In this document: positions 9,432-19,348 of the stretch, in pieces
How the letters are laid out: every line of letters starts with the position of its first letter
Position numbering within the stretch: the first letter of the stretch is position 1
NCBI GenBank assembly: GCA_951640165.1
Contig: OX621259.1
Span: 5,766,001-5,830,000, forward strand
DNA from: Pseudoips prasinana
Taxonomy: Eukaryota > Arthropoda > Insecta > Lepidoptera > Nolidae
DNA: 64,000 nt
Direction of reading: 5' to 3'
Notes under the pieces: model-generated
The model's database searches: none
The model's input: only the letters and a program-made list of their open reading frames with translations
What the model was told of the DNA's origin: nothing
Translations under genes and position numbers: made by a program

Positions 9432-10232
9432 ATATAATGTCGTCCTAGCCGAAATTTCGGCCACGGCGGCTAGTCGGACTTATTATAGTGCATATGTGTG
9501 TGCGCAAACACAGAAGCACTTTCTATTCCATCACTCTTATGATCCGATGGATGCGTAGCGACACGAACGGAAAGAGGTCAGGAACAGGACCAACGGCTTT
9601 ACGTGCTGTCCAGTCACGGGGGTGTAATACCGCCAACTCCCAGAGTTTTTTTATTTTTTTATTTACAAATTACACACTATCATTACAGTTATACAACCAA
9701 TGCAATAGTCGAACATGAAAATAAGTTAAACATAACAATCTTAAATTATACTTATAACTACTTACACACACAATATTAAATAATATCAAAAAGCCTTATT
9801 GCCTATAAGTATATTTATAGCCTTTGTGAATTCACTCTGCGTACACGAGAACAGATCCAGTGGTCCCGTAGGTACTCACTATGTTATTGAGCGCGCGCAG
9901 CGCACGATTGACCGGTGCGCGCTGTAGAAGGTTGGTGCGCGCGCGCGGCACATCCAGTAAGGGCGGCCGGCGCCGTCGCTCTCTAAATGCATCCGGAACG
10001 CTAAACCGAACGTCCTTGAGAATGGCTGGATTGTGTATCGTTCCACGAATCACTTCCCAAATATAGGTGGCTAGAGCTACTTCTAGCCAGTTTACACTAT
10101 CCAGTTCGGGCTGATGCTGAGATTTTTTTTACAGAAAAGTCCCAGAGTCACTTCTGACCCGACCCGGGGTTTGAACCCAGGACCTCGTTCTCTGCGGATG
10201 AACACGCTACCGCTAGACCAACGAGGCAGTCA
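9432..10232 (-). mobile_element. SINE-A split by a LINE tail
   Basis: Two minus-strand parts (9432-9644 and 10104-10232) together make a complete SINE-A. The body breaks at the CCCAG/TTCGGGCTG position, which is continuous in other copies. The outer end has the tRNA-like head complement (GACCAACGAGGCAGT). Confidence 0.8.
9645..10103 (-). mobile_element. LINE 3' end inserted in SINE-A
   Basis: The plus strand begins with a T-run (a poly(A) tail on minus), followed by an AT-rich 3' UTR. A 73-codon minus frame (10053-9832) is arginine-rich, with RRRRPP and NNIVSTYG. CCAG is found on both sides, so the target duplication is short. The terminal segment looks like the C-terminus of a LINE polyprotein, but no diagnostic motif is complete. 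Confidence 0.5.
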
Positions 10233-10484
10233 AACCAGGCTATATAACATGATCCGTGATAGTAAGACAGCTGAAATCCTCAAATGGTGGTGATAAAATG
10301 ATAAAAATGATTAAATGATAAAAGATTTGTTTGTTTTACCGGACAATAACATTAATATATAAGTGACGTAAATAAATAAAATAAAATACACTTTATTGTA
10401 CACAAAAAAAATAACATACAATCTGTCTTATCTGTCTTACCGCATAAAGCGATTTCTTCCAGACAACCTTTGGATGGATAAACG

Positions 10485-10572
10485 TAATTACATAATTATG
10501 TTTCAATATATTTATTATTAAATAAAGACTATTGTTTAATAATAAATATCTTGAAACATAATTATGTAATTA
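10485..10572. repeat. 38-bp inverted repeat hairpin
   Basis: Arms 10485-10522 and 10535-10572 are complementary with one mismatch around a 12-base centre. Wholly AT-rich. It could be a small MITE or a snap-back duplication. Confidence 0.7.
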
Positions 10573-10617
10573 TTTATGGAAGCCATTCTTACAAGTTGGT
10601 ACTAACTTATATATACT

Positions 10618-10868
10618 TATCGTATGGACAGTGGTTATCCTAGTGTCAGAGTTGTTCAAGCCGCCCAGTAGGCCTCTGACATGGCTTGACGACTGTTGTC
10701 TAATGACTACAACCGGGAGCAACAGCTTAACGTTCCGAAGGACGGAGATGCTCAGAAATTAAACCAGTTTAGTTGTCACCCATCTATGGACTGACCGTGA
10801 GCCTAGTTGCTTAACGCCGATCACTTACAGACCGTAAGATCATCGAGCTATGAGCATTCATACAAGTA
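10618..10868 (+). repeat. Repeat H, copy 1 (about 250 bp)
   Basis: Shares CCTAGTGTCAGAGTTGTTCA, GGCCTCTGACATGGCTT and a CACCCATCTATGGACTGACC region with 27853-28325 (+) and 40496-40745 (-). No coding or tRNA-like head is seen. Possibly a LINE UTR or a non-autonomous element. Confidence 0.7.
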
Positions 10869-10944
10869 AATACATTATTTTCTGTATAATATGATACTAC
10901 AAAGTATAAAGCAGAGTAACTGTATGGATAATCCAATAAAAAAA

Positions 10945-11640
10945 AATGAAATGAAAAAAATGAAAAGTCATTTATTCCGTTAAAACATTACATTTGTGTG
11001 GAATCGTCAATTTTTTTACCTTCCCGTGCAGTGCATGACGTGGCAGCTACTGAGAAACACTGCCAGAAAACTCAGTAGGAATCCTTTTTTCAAAATATTT
11101 ATTTCTTACATAAAATTACATTGTATTTAAATGTGTTAATTTAAAGCGACTCAATCCGAAGCTGTTTTGTCACTTAAATAATCAGAAGTTTTGTAGAAAG
11201 CCCTGCTACACAATTTGGCTTTTATAATTCTTTTAAACTTATTTATAGAGATTTCGGATATCATTGGGAAGTTTGTTACAGAATCTTATACATTGCCCCA
11301 TAAAAGAGAGTTATGCTTATATCTAGTATTTATATTATGAGTATCACTCCTTTTACAGAAGGAGTCTTTATATTTATGCATATAAATTAGATTGTCATAT
11401 ATATACTGACATCCTACAGTCAGAAAGTTAATCTCTTTAAACTTCTCTCTCAAAGATTCTCGCGAACCAAGTTTATATATCGCTCTTACAGCTCTTTTTT
11501 GCAATACAAATATGGTGTTAATGTCCGCAGCGCTACCCCAGAGAAGAATTCCATAGGACATTATACTATGAAAATAACTGAAATAAACCATTCTAGCTGT
11601 ATCACTATCCACACAGTAACTTCGGTTATACATCTTATTA
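10945..11640 (-). pseudogene. Jockey/CR1-type LINE, ORF2 C-terminus and 3' UTR
   Basis: On minus, an ORF from 11633 to 11286 carries the RT thumb region: YFSYFHSIMSYGILLWG, then the LQKRAVRAI block and FKEINFLTV. A frame change near 11290 leads to a further stretch with FKRIIKAKL and a final stop near 11150. The 3' UTR continues to about 10945, with a direct match to pieces at 3495-4062, 49713-49938 and 51800-51965. The RT catalytic core is absent, so the copy is 5' truncated and dead. The family-level call rests on the block order. Confidence 0.7.
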
Positions 11641-11788
11641 AACTTTTATTGTAAAACCCAGACAATCTAACTACACATATAAAGCACGAACATGTTCTCA
11701 AGTTATAGCCGCGACGCTGAGACATAGCGTATAAAACTTGGCAATAAAGAAAACTTGAACTAAGTGAAAATATTAGTGCGCCATTTTA

Positions 11789-11923
11789 CGTACGCCAGCA
11801 CATCAAGTTACCCCAATCTGTCAAATTTCCCCAATTGAAAGTGAACCTTATGCTTGAGTAATAAAGTTGAAAATCTATAAAAGAAATTTGAAAGATTGAG
11901 GCAGATGGATGTGCTGACGTGTG
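11789..11923. mobile_element. 135-bp palindromic MITE, copy 2
   Basis: Flanked by TA (11787-11788 and 11924-11925). The arms match copy 1 with several substitutions, and the right arm is more diverged. The centre is in the opposite orientation to copy 1. Confidence 0.8.
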
Positions 11924-11950
11924 TACATACTGTTGGATTTTACGACCAAA

Positions 11951-12883
11951 GCCCTAAAGGTCATTGGGCGAAATCTGACCCAGTTAACGATAGTTTTCCT
12001 ACAAAAACCAAATTAGTTTTAAATTGTTAAGTATTAAACTACATTAAAATTTAGATACCTAGTTTTTTTTTTTAAGCCATGGGAATAAAATGTTAAAGAT
12101 AAATAAAAAATAGGTAAATAAAAAATCTAAATAGGCAAAGAGTAGCCTTTATTTCAATTGATGCAAGTAATGCAGCTTTGGATAACTTCCCACGCGTAAC
12201 TTTTGAAGATTTGATACTATTTACGTTGGGCACCTACCATTTAAGGATCGCTAGATCATACGTTCACGAAAACTTGCGACCAAATGGTCTGTATATTGTT
12301 GAACTATACCGGCACCATGAATTGGTTAACCACAAAATATTAATACGGGGAAAAATACAGTCGCGACATGTCAGGAGCAAAACATACTATACTTACATAT
12401 TGGTGAACCCAACAAGACAGGGCAGAGATAGTATCGAAGATTACTACTGCTCTTGTATCCACGGTTGCCGCACTATTGGATGCTGCGCGCATATAGCCAG
12501 CATAGTATATTTTTTGTCTTGGGCCCGACATTAAAATCAAATTGATGCGCCTGCGGCGTTTTTAGACGATACAATTATCCCTGTAGACATTGATCATGTC
12601 GAATAAAACTTAAAAACTCTTCTATACTTGTTTTATTTTACTTATTTTATTTTTAAAGTCATGTTTACTATCAAAAATCCAATAAAAATGTACTAAGCCT
12701 GGTTATAATAAACCTTATTATTGTATTTTAATTTTTTAGATTTATGTTTTTTACCCGTTGTCTGCGTTAATGCAACATATATATTCGTAAACCAGAGACG
12801 TTTATCTAAACATACTACCTATTTTTTTTTCTGTAGGCCGTGGGTATATGTTCCATACTTAGTTGCCCAATGACCTTTTAGGC
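11951..12883 (+). mobile_element. DNA-transposon remnant carrying a SWIM-finger gene
   Basis: Imperfect 19-bp terminal inverted repeats: GCCCTAAAGGTCATTGGGC at 11951-11969 and its complement at 12865-12883, 17 of 19 matching. They enclose the SWIM-type coding remnant at 12130-12605. Flanking sequence (TACTGTTGG-TTTTACGA on the left, CAACTACTGGT-TCCTGC on the right) recurs without this insert at 13407-13600, supporting insertion into an older repeat. No DDE domain is visible, so the element is internally deleted or split. Confidence 0.5.
12130..12605 (+). pseudogene. SWIM-type zinc-finger protein, C-terminal part
   Basis: The frame is open from about 12130 through the FPRVTFEDL start region. 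It has an HVRSKTYYTYILV segment and then the SWIM signature CSC ... CCAH (C-X-C-Xn-C-X-H) near 12450-12495, followed by an aromatic helix and WARH. A TAA at 12532-12534 interrupts it, but the same frame continues with AAFLDDTIIPVDIDHVE to TAA at 12603-12605. Proteins with this order (folded segment, QSRH-like motif, CxC...CAH, terminal acidic piece) are known in arthropods and cnidarians, often linked to transposases. SWIM fingers bind DNA or protein in the nucleus. One premature stop and the lack of an upstream domain make this a broken copy. The transposon link is inferred from the flanking inverted repeats. Confidence 0.6.
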
Positions 12884-12995
12884 AACTACTGGTGTCCTGC
12901 CTTTTCGGCGAAAATTGTTTGGCAGATACCAATCAACCAACTTTGGCAACTAACAATTAGCCAATTTTTGTATGACAATGTTTCATTTAGTAGAA
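12884..12995 (+). repeat. Right part of an older repeat (paired with 13407-13600)
   Basis: CTACTGGTGTCCTGC, GGCGAAAATTGTTTGGCAG and TTTTTGTATGACA-CGTTTC-like words are shared with 13466-13580. This is the flank of the SWIM-element insertion. Confidence 0.55.
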
Positions 12996-13084
12996 TTATT
13001 GTTTACCTGATTATTATAATGACACAAAACGTTTGAGATATTTATCATTAGTCAAACATTTCACTGCCATATACCATACTTATA

Positions 13085-13392
13085 TTAGACTTCAAGAGAG
13101 GTAGGGCACAGCGTTCATTCGCTCGAAGAGCAGCCCGACTGGGGAAGTACCTCCACCTTACAGAAGACATTCCTTAATAATAAAAATTTAATGTTGTGTT
13201 TCTGAGTGTGAGTAAGGTCGCCAGAGCTCATCGGGGTGGGGGGGAATGGTCAGCAACACTTGTTTGCTGACTCTTAAAGGCCGGCAACGCACCTGCGACT
13301 CCTCTGGTGTTGCGAGTGTCCGTGTGCTGCGGTGATCACTTACCATCAGGTGACCCGCTTGCTCATTTGTCGACCTCTGACATAAAAAAGAC
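13085..13392 (+). mobile_element. LINE-P 3' tail, copy 1
   Basis: Matches 23650-23955: GCACAGCGTTCATTCGCT, ACAGAAGACATTCCTTAAT, GGCCGGCAACGCACC and the terminal CACTTACCATCAGGTGAC box, then an A-run. The terminal box is shared with the Jockey-type LINE at 56366. There is a run of G (13236-13242). No long ORF. Confidence 0.65.
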
Positions 13393-13406
13393 TACTATTA
13401 CGTACA

Positions 13407-13600
13407 TATGTACTGTTGGTTTTTACGAGAAAAGCCCTTAATTGTAGGAGCCAAGCAGATGTGCAACTACTGGTATCCTGCATTTTCGCCGAAAATTGTT
13501 TGGCAGTTACCTACCAACCAACGTTTTGCCGATGTTTCTCTTTCACAACAATTTTTTGTATGACATCGTTTCCATTACACAGACTATTACATTTCATATG
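13407..13600 (+). repeat. Older repeat without the SWIM insert
   Basis: Contains in close succession the left flank (TACTGTTGGTTTTTACGA) and the right flank (CAACTACTGGTATCCTGC) that are separated by about 0.95 kb at 11930-12900. It therefore approximates the pre-insertion sequence. Confidence 0.5.
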
Positions 13601-14268
13601 AACTCAAATGTTACTTGCAGCGATTGCCAAACGGTAGGCATCCAATCTCATCAATACGATCAAAAAAAAGACACACGATACAGACCTGAACGTAGTTACG
13701 TCGTCAAAACGCAATAAAACAACGCTATACCCATAAAGTTGTGGATCGCTGATAATACAAGAATCTTGTTGTGCCCATAGAATTTAACCTTATCGTGGAA
13801 AATATTCCACAGTCGAATTGCTGGGACTGTAAAAGGTTTATCGAGGAAGTATCAATAGGCCAATTGCGTTTGAGCTTCAAATTTTCGAATAATGCGACGG
13901 TTAATCAATCGGTTTTCTTGTGTATATCGTTTGTCACATTACGTGATATGTTAACGAGACAGACGTGTGGAAAAATATGGCACATTGAAATATTATTCAT
14001 CACCATGACCATCATCATGTCAGTTATATCAACGCCCTTCCTGATACCACGGAAAACAAAAGTGACCATCCCACTCAGAAGCAGACACAAAAGCCGCAAA
14101 AGCTTTCAAAGATCCACGGTACCCTCCACAGCAGGTACAGGGGACGCTCGGCTTGACATATGGAAAGTCATTTTCCCTCCATCAGGGAACTTTGTACAAC
14201 CTGCGAAGAAGGTATCACTAGGCCATGACTTAGCCTGTCTAGTGTGGAAAACCTTAAACCTAATCTAG
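13601..14268. other. Unassigned; long frame without recognised domain
   Basis: A plus-strand frame of 165 codons (13771-14268) starts with a non-ATG codon. It shows no motif, domain or codon pattern that I can defend; composition changes along its length, and a CATCATCAT-rich stretch falls inside. Not called as a gene. Confidence 0.3.
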
Positions 14269-14269
14269 C

Positions 14270-14598
14270 GCTACGTCCTACGTAGGCGGTTCAAAGCGAA
14301 CGCGATTATGAAGCGGTGACACGCAAATTCGATACGATGCGGTGCGACGCGGCGGCTATGTCCTACGTGCGCGCGAATCGTCTCGCGCAGCCACCACCGA
14401 CGCCGCAAAAACACGACGGCACCGCATCCAGTTCGCGTGAAAATATCAAGCCAACTGATCGCGTTCGCTTCATTTCGCGCCGCTCCGCACCGCGTTTGGT
14501 CACGTAGGACACTTCAATAGGTTTCGACTGTTTGTTGTTATCGCGCCGCGCCGCGCCGCTTCGCGTTCGCGTCTAGATCGCTCACGCAGGACGTCACG
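14270..14598. mobile_element. GC-rich inverted-repeat element
   Basis: Ends are inverted and imperfect: GCTACGTCCTACGTAGGCGG ... GCGAACGCG on the left (14270-14313) and CGCGTTCGCG ... GCAGGACGTCACG on the right (14560-14598). The interior is CpG-rich (GCGCCGCGCCGCGCCGC), in sharp contrast to the AT-rich flanks. Behaves like a non-autonomous DNA transposon. I could not find a clear target duplication. Confidence 0.5.
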
Positions 14599-14605
14599 TA
14601 AGTTC

Positions 14606-14850
14606 AAGTGTGCCATTGCAGACTCGACCTCCACAAGTGTGGCATGATTGGCGAGAATGAGACGCAATGTCACTGTATACAGGTACCATCGATGCTGCAT
14701 GCACTTGTGTGTCCTTCATGTCCCGATACTTACACTTTGGAAGATCTCATGATGGCCTCCTCCAATGCAGTAAGTGCAGTCACTTACTGGTCAGGGTGGC
14801 TTTAATTAATAATTACTTATTTTTTTTCAAAATTGACTCGAAGGAAGAAG
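14606..14850 (+). pseudogene. LINE polyprotein terminal fragment
   Basis: The plus frame 14608-14805 has CGMIGENETQCHC, then CPSCPDTY and a tryptophan near the end (AVTYWSG). This resembles the terminal knuckle and last helix of the LINE-L proteins (see 20600-20965). No upstream domain. Degenerate. Confidence 0.4.
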
Positions 14851-14984
14851 AACCTGTTCACAGACGACTCATGGGTAATAGTGCTCAATTACGATATGCA
14901 GCCATCGTATGAGTCAAAAAAAAAAGTACAGGCCTTCCTAGACTAGCTGCAATAAAATAGTTTATGCGCATATAAACATTTTAG

Positions 14985-15185
14985 ACAAATGACGTCCGTT
15001 GCTGGAGAAAGGCTTCCTTAAAATATTTCCACAATGGAGTTGTGTCCATCATTTAGTAGATATAACATAATAGCCACGCACAGCAGATGCGTTGACGAAC
15101 GCCAAAAGCTGGTCATGGTACACAAAGAGACGCCCTGCGCCCCCCAAGGAATGAAAATGGGGTGATGATATTCCTTACCATTTAG
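14985..15185 (-). mobile_element. Degenerate RTE/CR1-type LINE tail
   Basis: GACGTCCGTTGCTGGAGAAA and ATGGGGTGATGATATTCCTT match the two tail types seen at 22755-22990 and 47130-47405. Too decayed to assign. Confidence 0.4.
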
Positions 15186-15545
15186 TTAAATAAATTGAAA
15201 TGTTTATTATTTCTCTCTTTGCCTAATCTTTTCCATTCTATTGGGCGTCGGCTCTCTTTTCATCTTTCCAAAACAAACACCCTGATTCAACAACAAATAA
15301 ATCAAAATAAATATTTATGTTTTCTTTAAGGTGTGGATCCATGAGGGCATTCACCCCTTACCTAAGTTGATATGAAACGTTATGCTTTTTCAAGGGTAGT
15401 AATTTATTGCCTCAAAATACTAAGGCAGTTGTAATAGAATTTTATTACATTTTGTTCATAGTCCTCTTTATTGTTAAACTAGGTGGAAAATTTCACACTC
15501 TCCCTCTATAAACGAGTCGGGATATAGCCGGCACAATTAATTTCA
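15186..15545. other. Unassigned AT-rich spacer
   Basis: No ORF, inverted end or repeat match within the window. Confidence 0.35.
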
Positions 15546-15968
15546 CATCACACATCATCACATTCCAGTGATGACTTTGGAACAGAGAAGTGGACGCTTA
15601 CCTCCTAATAAGAAGGCTCAAGATCACCCAAAGTGCAATGGAGAGGGCTATGCTCCGAGTATCCCTGCGCGATTACGAGAAACGTCGCAGGCGAACCGAA
15701 GTAGCCGACATAGCCCCAAGAATTACCAAACTGAAGTGGCAGTGGGTGAACTACATGGCTAGTTGAGCCGACGGTTGCTGTGGAAGAAAGGTTCTCGAGT
15801 GACGAGCACGAAAGACCACGACGCAGTGTGGGCAGGCCCCCGTATAAGTTAGACCGACGTTCTAGCATGGGTCTTGCGGGCAGTACAAGTCGGGTCGTTG
15901 TGGAGATCCCTGGGGGAGGCCTTTGTCTAGCAGTGGACGCCTTTCAGCTGATATGATCATGATCATCA
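15546..15968 (+). pseudogene. RTE-type LINE ORF C-terminus and tail
   Basis: The plus strand can be followed through stops and small indels as the RTE C-terminal region: basic KVQW-like stretch, LKWQW-like TKLKWQWV (LPKLKWQ type), then RPRRSVGRPPYKLD. The 3' end reads GGGGAGGCCTTTGTCTAGCA ... CAGCTGATATGATCATGATC. At least five stops are present, so it is inactive. The GRPP motif is the best landmark and is shared with 39165-39509. Confidence 0.6.
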
Positions 15969-16430
15969 TCTTCACATCATCAGCCTGAAATCATCCTCTG
16001 ATGGACATGTTGGAGGAGTCCAAAGTTTGCTATAACGTTGCCATTTGGATAGGCATGCCTTAGATACCGCGCTTGGCATGCGAATCGGCGACTGCAGTTA
16101 GGTTAGGTGCTTTTTTCGCTTTTTACGACACTCTCGGGATGAAGTACTCTCGGGGGTATCATGTTATTCTTCCTGGACCGGAAACACACGGCTCAACAAT
16201 TTATTTGCTAATGTCATATCCGGGAAACTTGATAGCCCTGAGATACTTAGGAAATTGCTTTCAATATCCCAACAAAAGTTGTAAGTCACACGCCGATACA
16301 TCTTCCATTAATGACAAATAAATACTGACGGAATACATTCCTGTGGCGAGGGGGCAGCAATTTTAACACTCAAGTCGGAACCTTATATTTGGACATATTT
16401 TGCAAAGAGGGACGGGTCGAGTACCCGTTT
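15969..16430. other. Unassigned
   Basis: An 82-codon frame (16073-16321) has no recognised domain. No repeat match seen. Confidence 0.3.
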
Positions 16431-16431
16431 A

Positions 16432-16683
16432 ATTTTTACCACAAAGGTTTTATGTATTTTATTAGTCTTAATTTAGTTCACAAATATTTTATTGACTAAT
16501 CAGTTTCAATCAGCCTTTTGGCGTAGTTGGCAAATGCTTGCTTTCCACGCCGGAGGACGACCTCCGGCGTGGAATGCAAGCATTTGCATTTGATAAAAAT
16601 GTGAGAATAAATTAAGACTATAAAATACAGACCATCTACATAATTATTTTGTTTTACATAAACCCTTTGTGGTAAAAATAGGA
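16432..16683. repeat. Inverted repeat (foldback) around 16558
   Basis: The core is 16530-16556 and 16561-16587, 27-bp arms with one mismatch and a 4-base centre. Weaker symmetry continues outward: TTTTTACCACAAAGG at the left edge and CCTTTGTGGTAAAAA at the right, plus TTAGTCTTAATTTA and TAAATTAAGACTATAA. The core arms include the anticodon-arm part of the SINE-C head. Confidence 0.75.
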
Positions 16684-17165
16684 AATAAAATAGATATTTC
16701 CACCCTGGACAGATATTTGTGTAGGTATATGAACATTTCTGTTTGCCCTGAGTCTGGGTGTAATTATCTATATAAGTATGTTTTCACAAAAAAAGTAGTT
16801 AGTATATGTAGTATAATAATAATAATATATTGGGACAATGACACACAGATCATCCTAGCCCCAAACTAAGCAAAGCTTGTACTATGGGTACCAGGCGACG
16901 ATATACATACTTATATATTTAGATAAATACTTATATACATAGAAAACATCCATGACTCGGAAACAAATATTCATGCTCATCACACAAATATTTGCACTTA
17001 CCGGGGTTCGAACCCAGGACCACCAGCTTCGTAGACAGGAGCACTACCAACTAGGCTACGGTGACCGTCAGTATATCAGTTATCTGGTTTCTATAGTACA
17101 AGCGCTGCTTAGTTTGGGATCAGATGGCCGTATGTATTTAATGTCCCAGGATATTATTATTATCT
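16505..17165 (+). mobile_element. SINE-C interrupted by a foldback and by SINE-B
   Basis: SINE-C is a tRNA-derived SINE with the head GGCGTAGTTGGCAAATGCTT. Here the head (16505-16556), the middle (about 16697-16813: CAGATATTTGTGTAGG ... GTGTAATTATCTATATAAG) and the tail (17073-17165, ending GTCCCAGGATATTATTATTA) are in order but separated by an inverted block (16557-16690) and a minus-strand SINE-B (16814-17072). GTATA on both sides of SINE-B is a candidate target duplication. Confidence 0.7.
16814..17072 (-). mobile_element. SINE-B, full length
   Basis: tRNA-derived SINE of about 245 bp. On minus the head is GGTAGCCTAGTTGGTAGTGC with B box GGGTTCGAACCC-like sequence, the body holds TGGATGTTTTCTATGTAT and GGTACCCATAGTACAAGC, and the end is a TATTATTAT run. 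Six copies or fragments in the window. Confidence 0.85.
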
Positions 17166-17387
17166 TAGTCGTGGAGACTGGCTTGTAGGTATAGAGGTTA
17201 ACGACCTCTGGTTTAGCAGTCAAGGTCACTTGGTCCGTTATTAAATCATTGTGTAGAAAAGAAAAGAATTTTATTGAAAATAAAAACATGTTACATAAAA
17301 TATAAACCCACCAAACTTACAAAAATTAAAAACTAACACTGATTAACAAGATTATTTGTTCTGTATCTGACGATAATTTATCTATAA

Positions 17388-17572
17388 CTAGCTGTGCCCG
17401 GTATTACCCGCGTTAAACTTTATAAATTATAGCCTATATCTAGATCCAAGATGTCAGCTAACTCCATACCAAATTTTATTAAAATCGCTCCAGCCGTTTA
17501 GACGCGAAGAAGTAACAAACATACACACTCACAAACTTTCGCCTATATAATATTAGTAGGATATGTATGTCA
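17388..17572 (+). repeat. Short interspersed repeat of the ACTAGCTGTGCCC class
   Basis: Begins AACTAGCTGTGCCCGG and ends CGCCTATATAATATTAGTAG. The start resembles repeat E copies (52736, 59224) but the remainder differs. Transposition class unknown. Confidence 0.5.
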
Positions 17573-17599
17573 GGTTATCTGGTTCTCATAGAACATGTT

Positions 17600-17722
17600 C
17601 TGCCTGACAACTGGATGGAACGTGGTGGCCTCCTTCTATGAAGCTGTTATGCTCAAGAAGGAAGCCACCGAGTGCTAGAGAGAGCGCAGAGATCCGTCTC
17701 GCAGGAGAACAAGAAGATGCCG
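17600..17722 (+). pseudogene. R1-type LINE C-terminal fragment
   Basis: The plus strand encodes WNVVASFYEAVMLKKEA, matching the R1-type C-terminus at 2-691 (WDAVVSFCEAVMLQKEA), then a stop and an arginine-rich remnant. About 40 codons survive. Confidence 0.65.
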
Positions 17723-17734
17723 ATAAACTGGATA

Positions 17735-17990
17735 TTCTCTATTTATACACTTCACCAGGGCCCGCACTCCGACACTCGGGATAGACTTGTACTTGACGAG
17801 ATCCCTAGGTCAACAAAATATAATAAAAGCAGTCTGGCTATGTATGTACGTCTATATAATAAATTACCTAACAATCTAAAAATACTACAATACAGATAAT
17901 TTAGAATTAAGCTATATAAATGGTTGAATGGAAATAGCTTCTATAGCACTAAGGAATTCCTGGAACTGAAAATTTGCATGCCTTAATTTT
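17735..17990 (+). pseudogene. Jockey/CR1-type LINE ORF2 C-terminus
   Basis: Reads RSTKYNKSSLAMYVRLYNKL, a stop, then FRIKLYKWLNG and a terminal FYSTKEFLEL. This is the same terminal pattern as 1112-1402 and 43218-43607. One in-frame stop. Confidence 0.6.
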
Positions 17991-18144
17991 TAAGCAAAAC
18001 ATGTATGATCTAATTCTATTTTTAACAGCTCTGTATACCATGGTTTTTGGCAAATTAAGATATGACTTATAACTTTTGACACTTTTTTTCAGTGCATCGG
18101 AGCATGTGGCTGTGTGTGAGCTGCAGTTCAGTTACACGATTGAT

Positions 18145-18322
18145 GGTTTAACGAGCTCCCCGAGGTACGGGAGTGAAATAACGCCAACTCCCAGAATTCG
18201 GGCTGATACTGAGAATATTATTTATCAGAAAAATCCTTTCACTTCCGACAGGCCCGGGATTTAAACCTAGGACCTCATTTTCTGCGGTTGAACATGCTAC
18301 CGCTTGATCAACGAGGCAGTTA
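18145..18322 (-). mobile_element. SINE-A fragment in duplication unit 1
   Basis: Head-end 180 bases of SINE-A on minus, with GATCAACGAGGCAGT at its right edge. Diverged from other copies but close to its duplicate at 18868-19046. Confidence 0.7.
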
Positions 18323-18867
18323 GCATATTACACACGCACTACCCATACTCTAAACTACTATTTCTGTGTCATAAATTTGAGAATAAAAATCAAAACTTGA
18401 TGACGTCATACAAGTAGCGAAGGTACTAAGTTAACGACAGGGCCAAGGGTGCAGTAAAATTTTCCGATACTTCTAAGCCATATAGGTACCTACTAACATC
18501 CATTCTCGTGAAGCTTACGAGAGGAAAAAGGGATCGCCGATTGACGGGTACATTTAAATTTTTTATGAGCAAAGCCGACCACTTTCTGTGATGTTTTTAG
18601 ACACGCTGTTTGGTCAGCTTTTGTGCACAAAAAGGTTTCGTAGAAAATATTTATGTTAGCGTTAGCTATGTGCGGCGACCCGGAGTACGTACTCCATCTT
18701 TATGAACAAACTTTTCTTTCTTTTGAGAAGTTCTAATTCTATTTTGAACAGCTCTGTATACCATGTTTTTTGGCAAATTAAGATATGACTTATGACTTTT
18801 GACGCTTTTTCTCAGTGCATCAGAGCATGTGGCTGTGTGTGAGCTGCAGTTCAGGTACACGATTGAT

Positions 18868-19046
18868 GGTATAACGGGCTCCCCGAGGTAGGGGAGTGAA
18901 ATAGCGCCAACTCCCACAATTCGGGTTGATACTGAGAATTTTAAATCAGAAAAATCTCTCACTTCCGACAGGCTCGAACCGAGATTTAAACCTAGGACCT
19001 CATTTTCTGCGGTTGAACATGCTACCTCTTGATCAACGAGGCAGTT
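18868..19046 (-). mobile_element. SINE-A fragment in duplication unit 2
   Basis: Duplicate of 18145-18322 with a few substitutions; it moved with the segmental duplication, not by transposition. Confidence 0.7.
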
Positions 19047-19348
19047 AACATATTACACACGCACTACCCATACTCTAAACTACTATTTCTGTGTAACTTG
19101 ATGACGTCATACAAGTAGCGAAGCTATCTACTAAGTTAACCACAGGGCCAAGGGTGCAGTAAAATTTTCCGATACTTCTAAGCCATATAGGTACCTACTA
19201 ACATCCATTCTCGTGAAGCTTACGAGAGGAAAAAGGGATCGCCGATTGACGGGTACATTTAAATTTTTTATGAGTAAAGCCGACCACTTTCTGTGATGTT
19301 TTTAGACATGCTGTTTGGTCAGCTTTTGTGCACAAAAAGGTTTCGTAG

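Noticed and set aside
13771..14268. 165-codon ORF
   Set aside because: No ATG start, no domain, heterogeneous composition with a CATCATCAT tract; kept only as unassigned.
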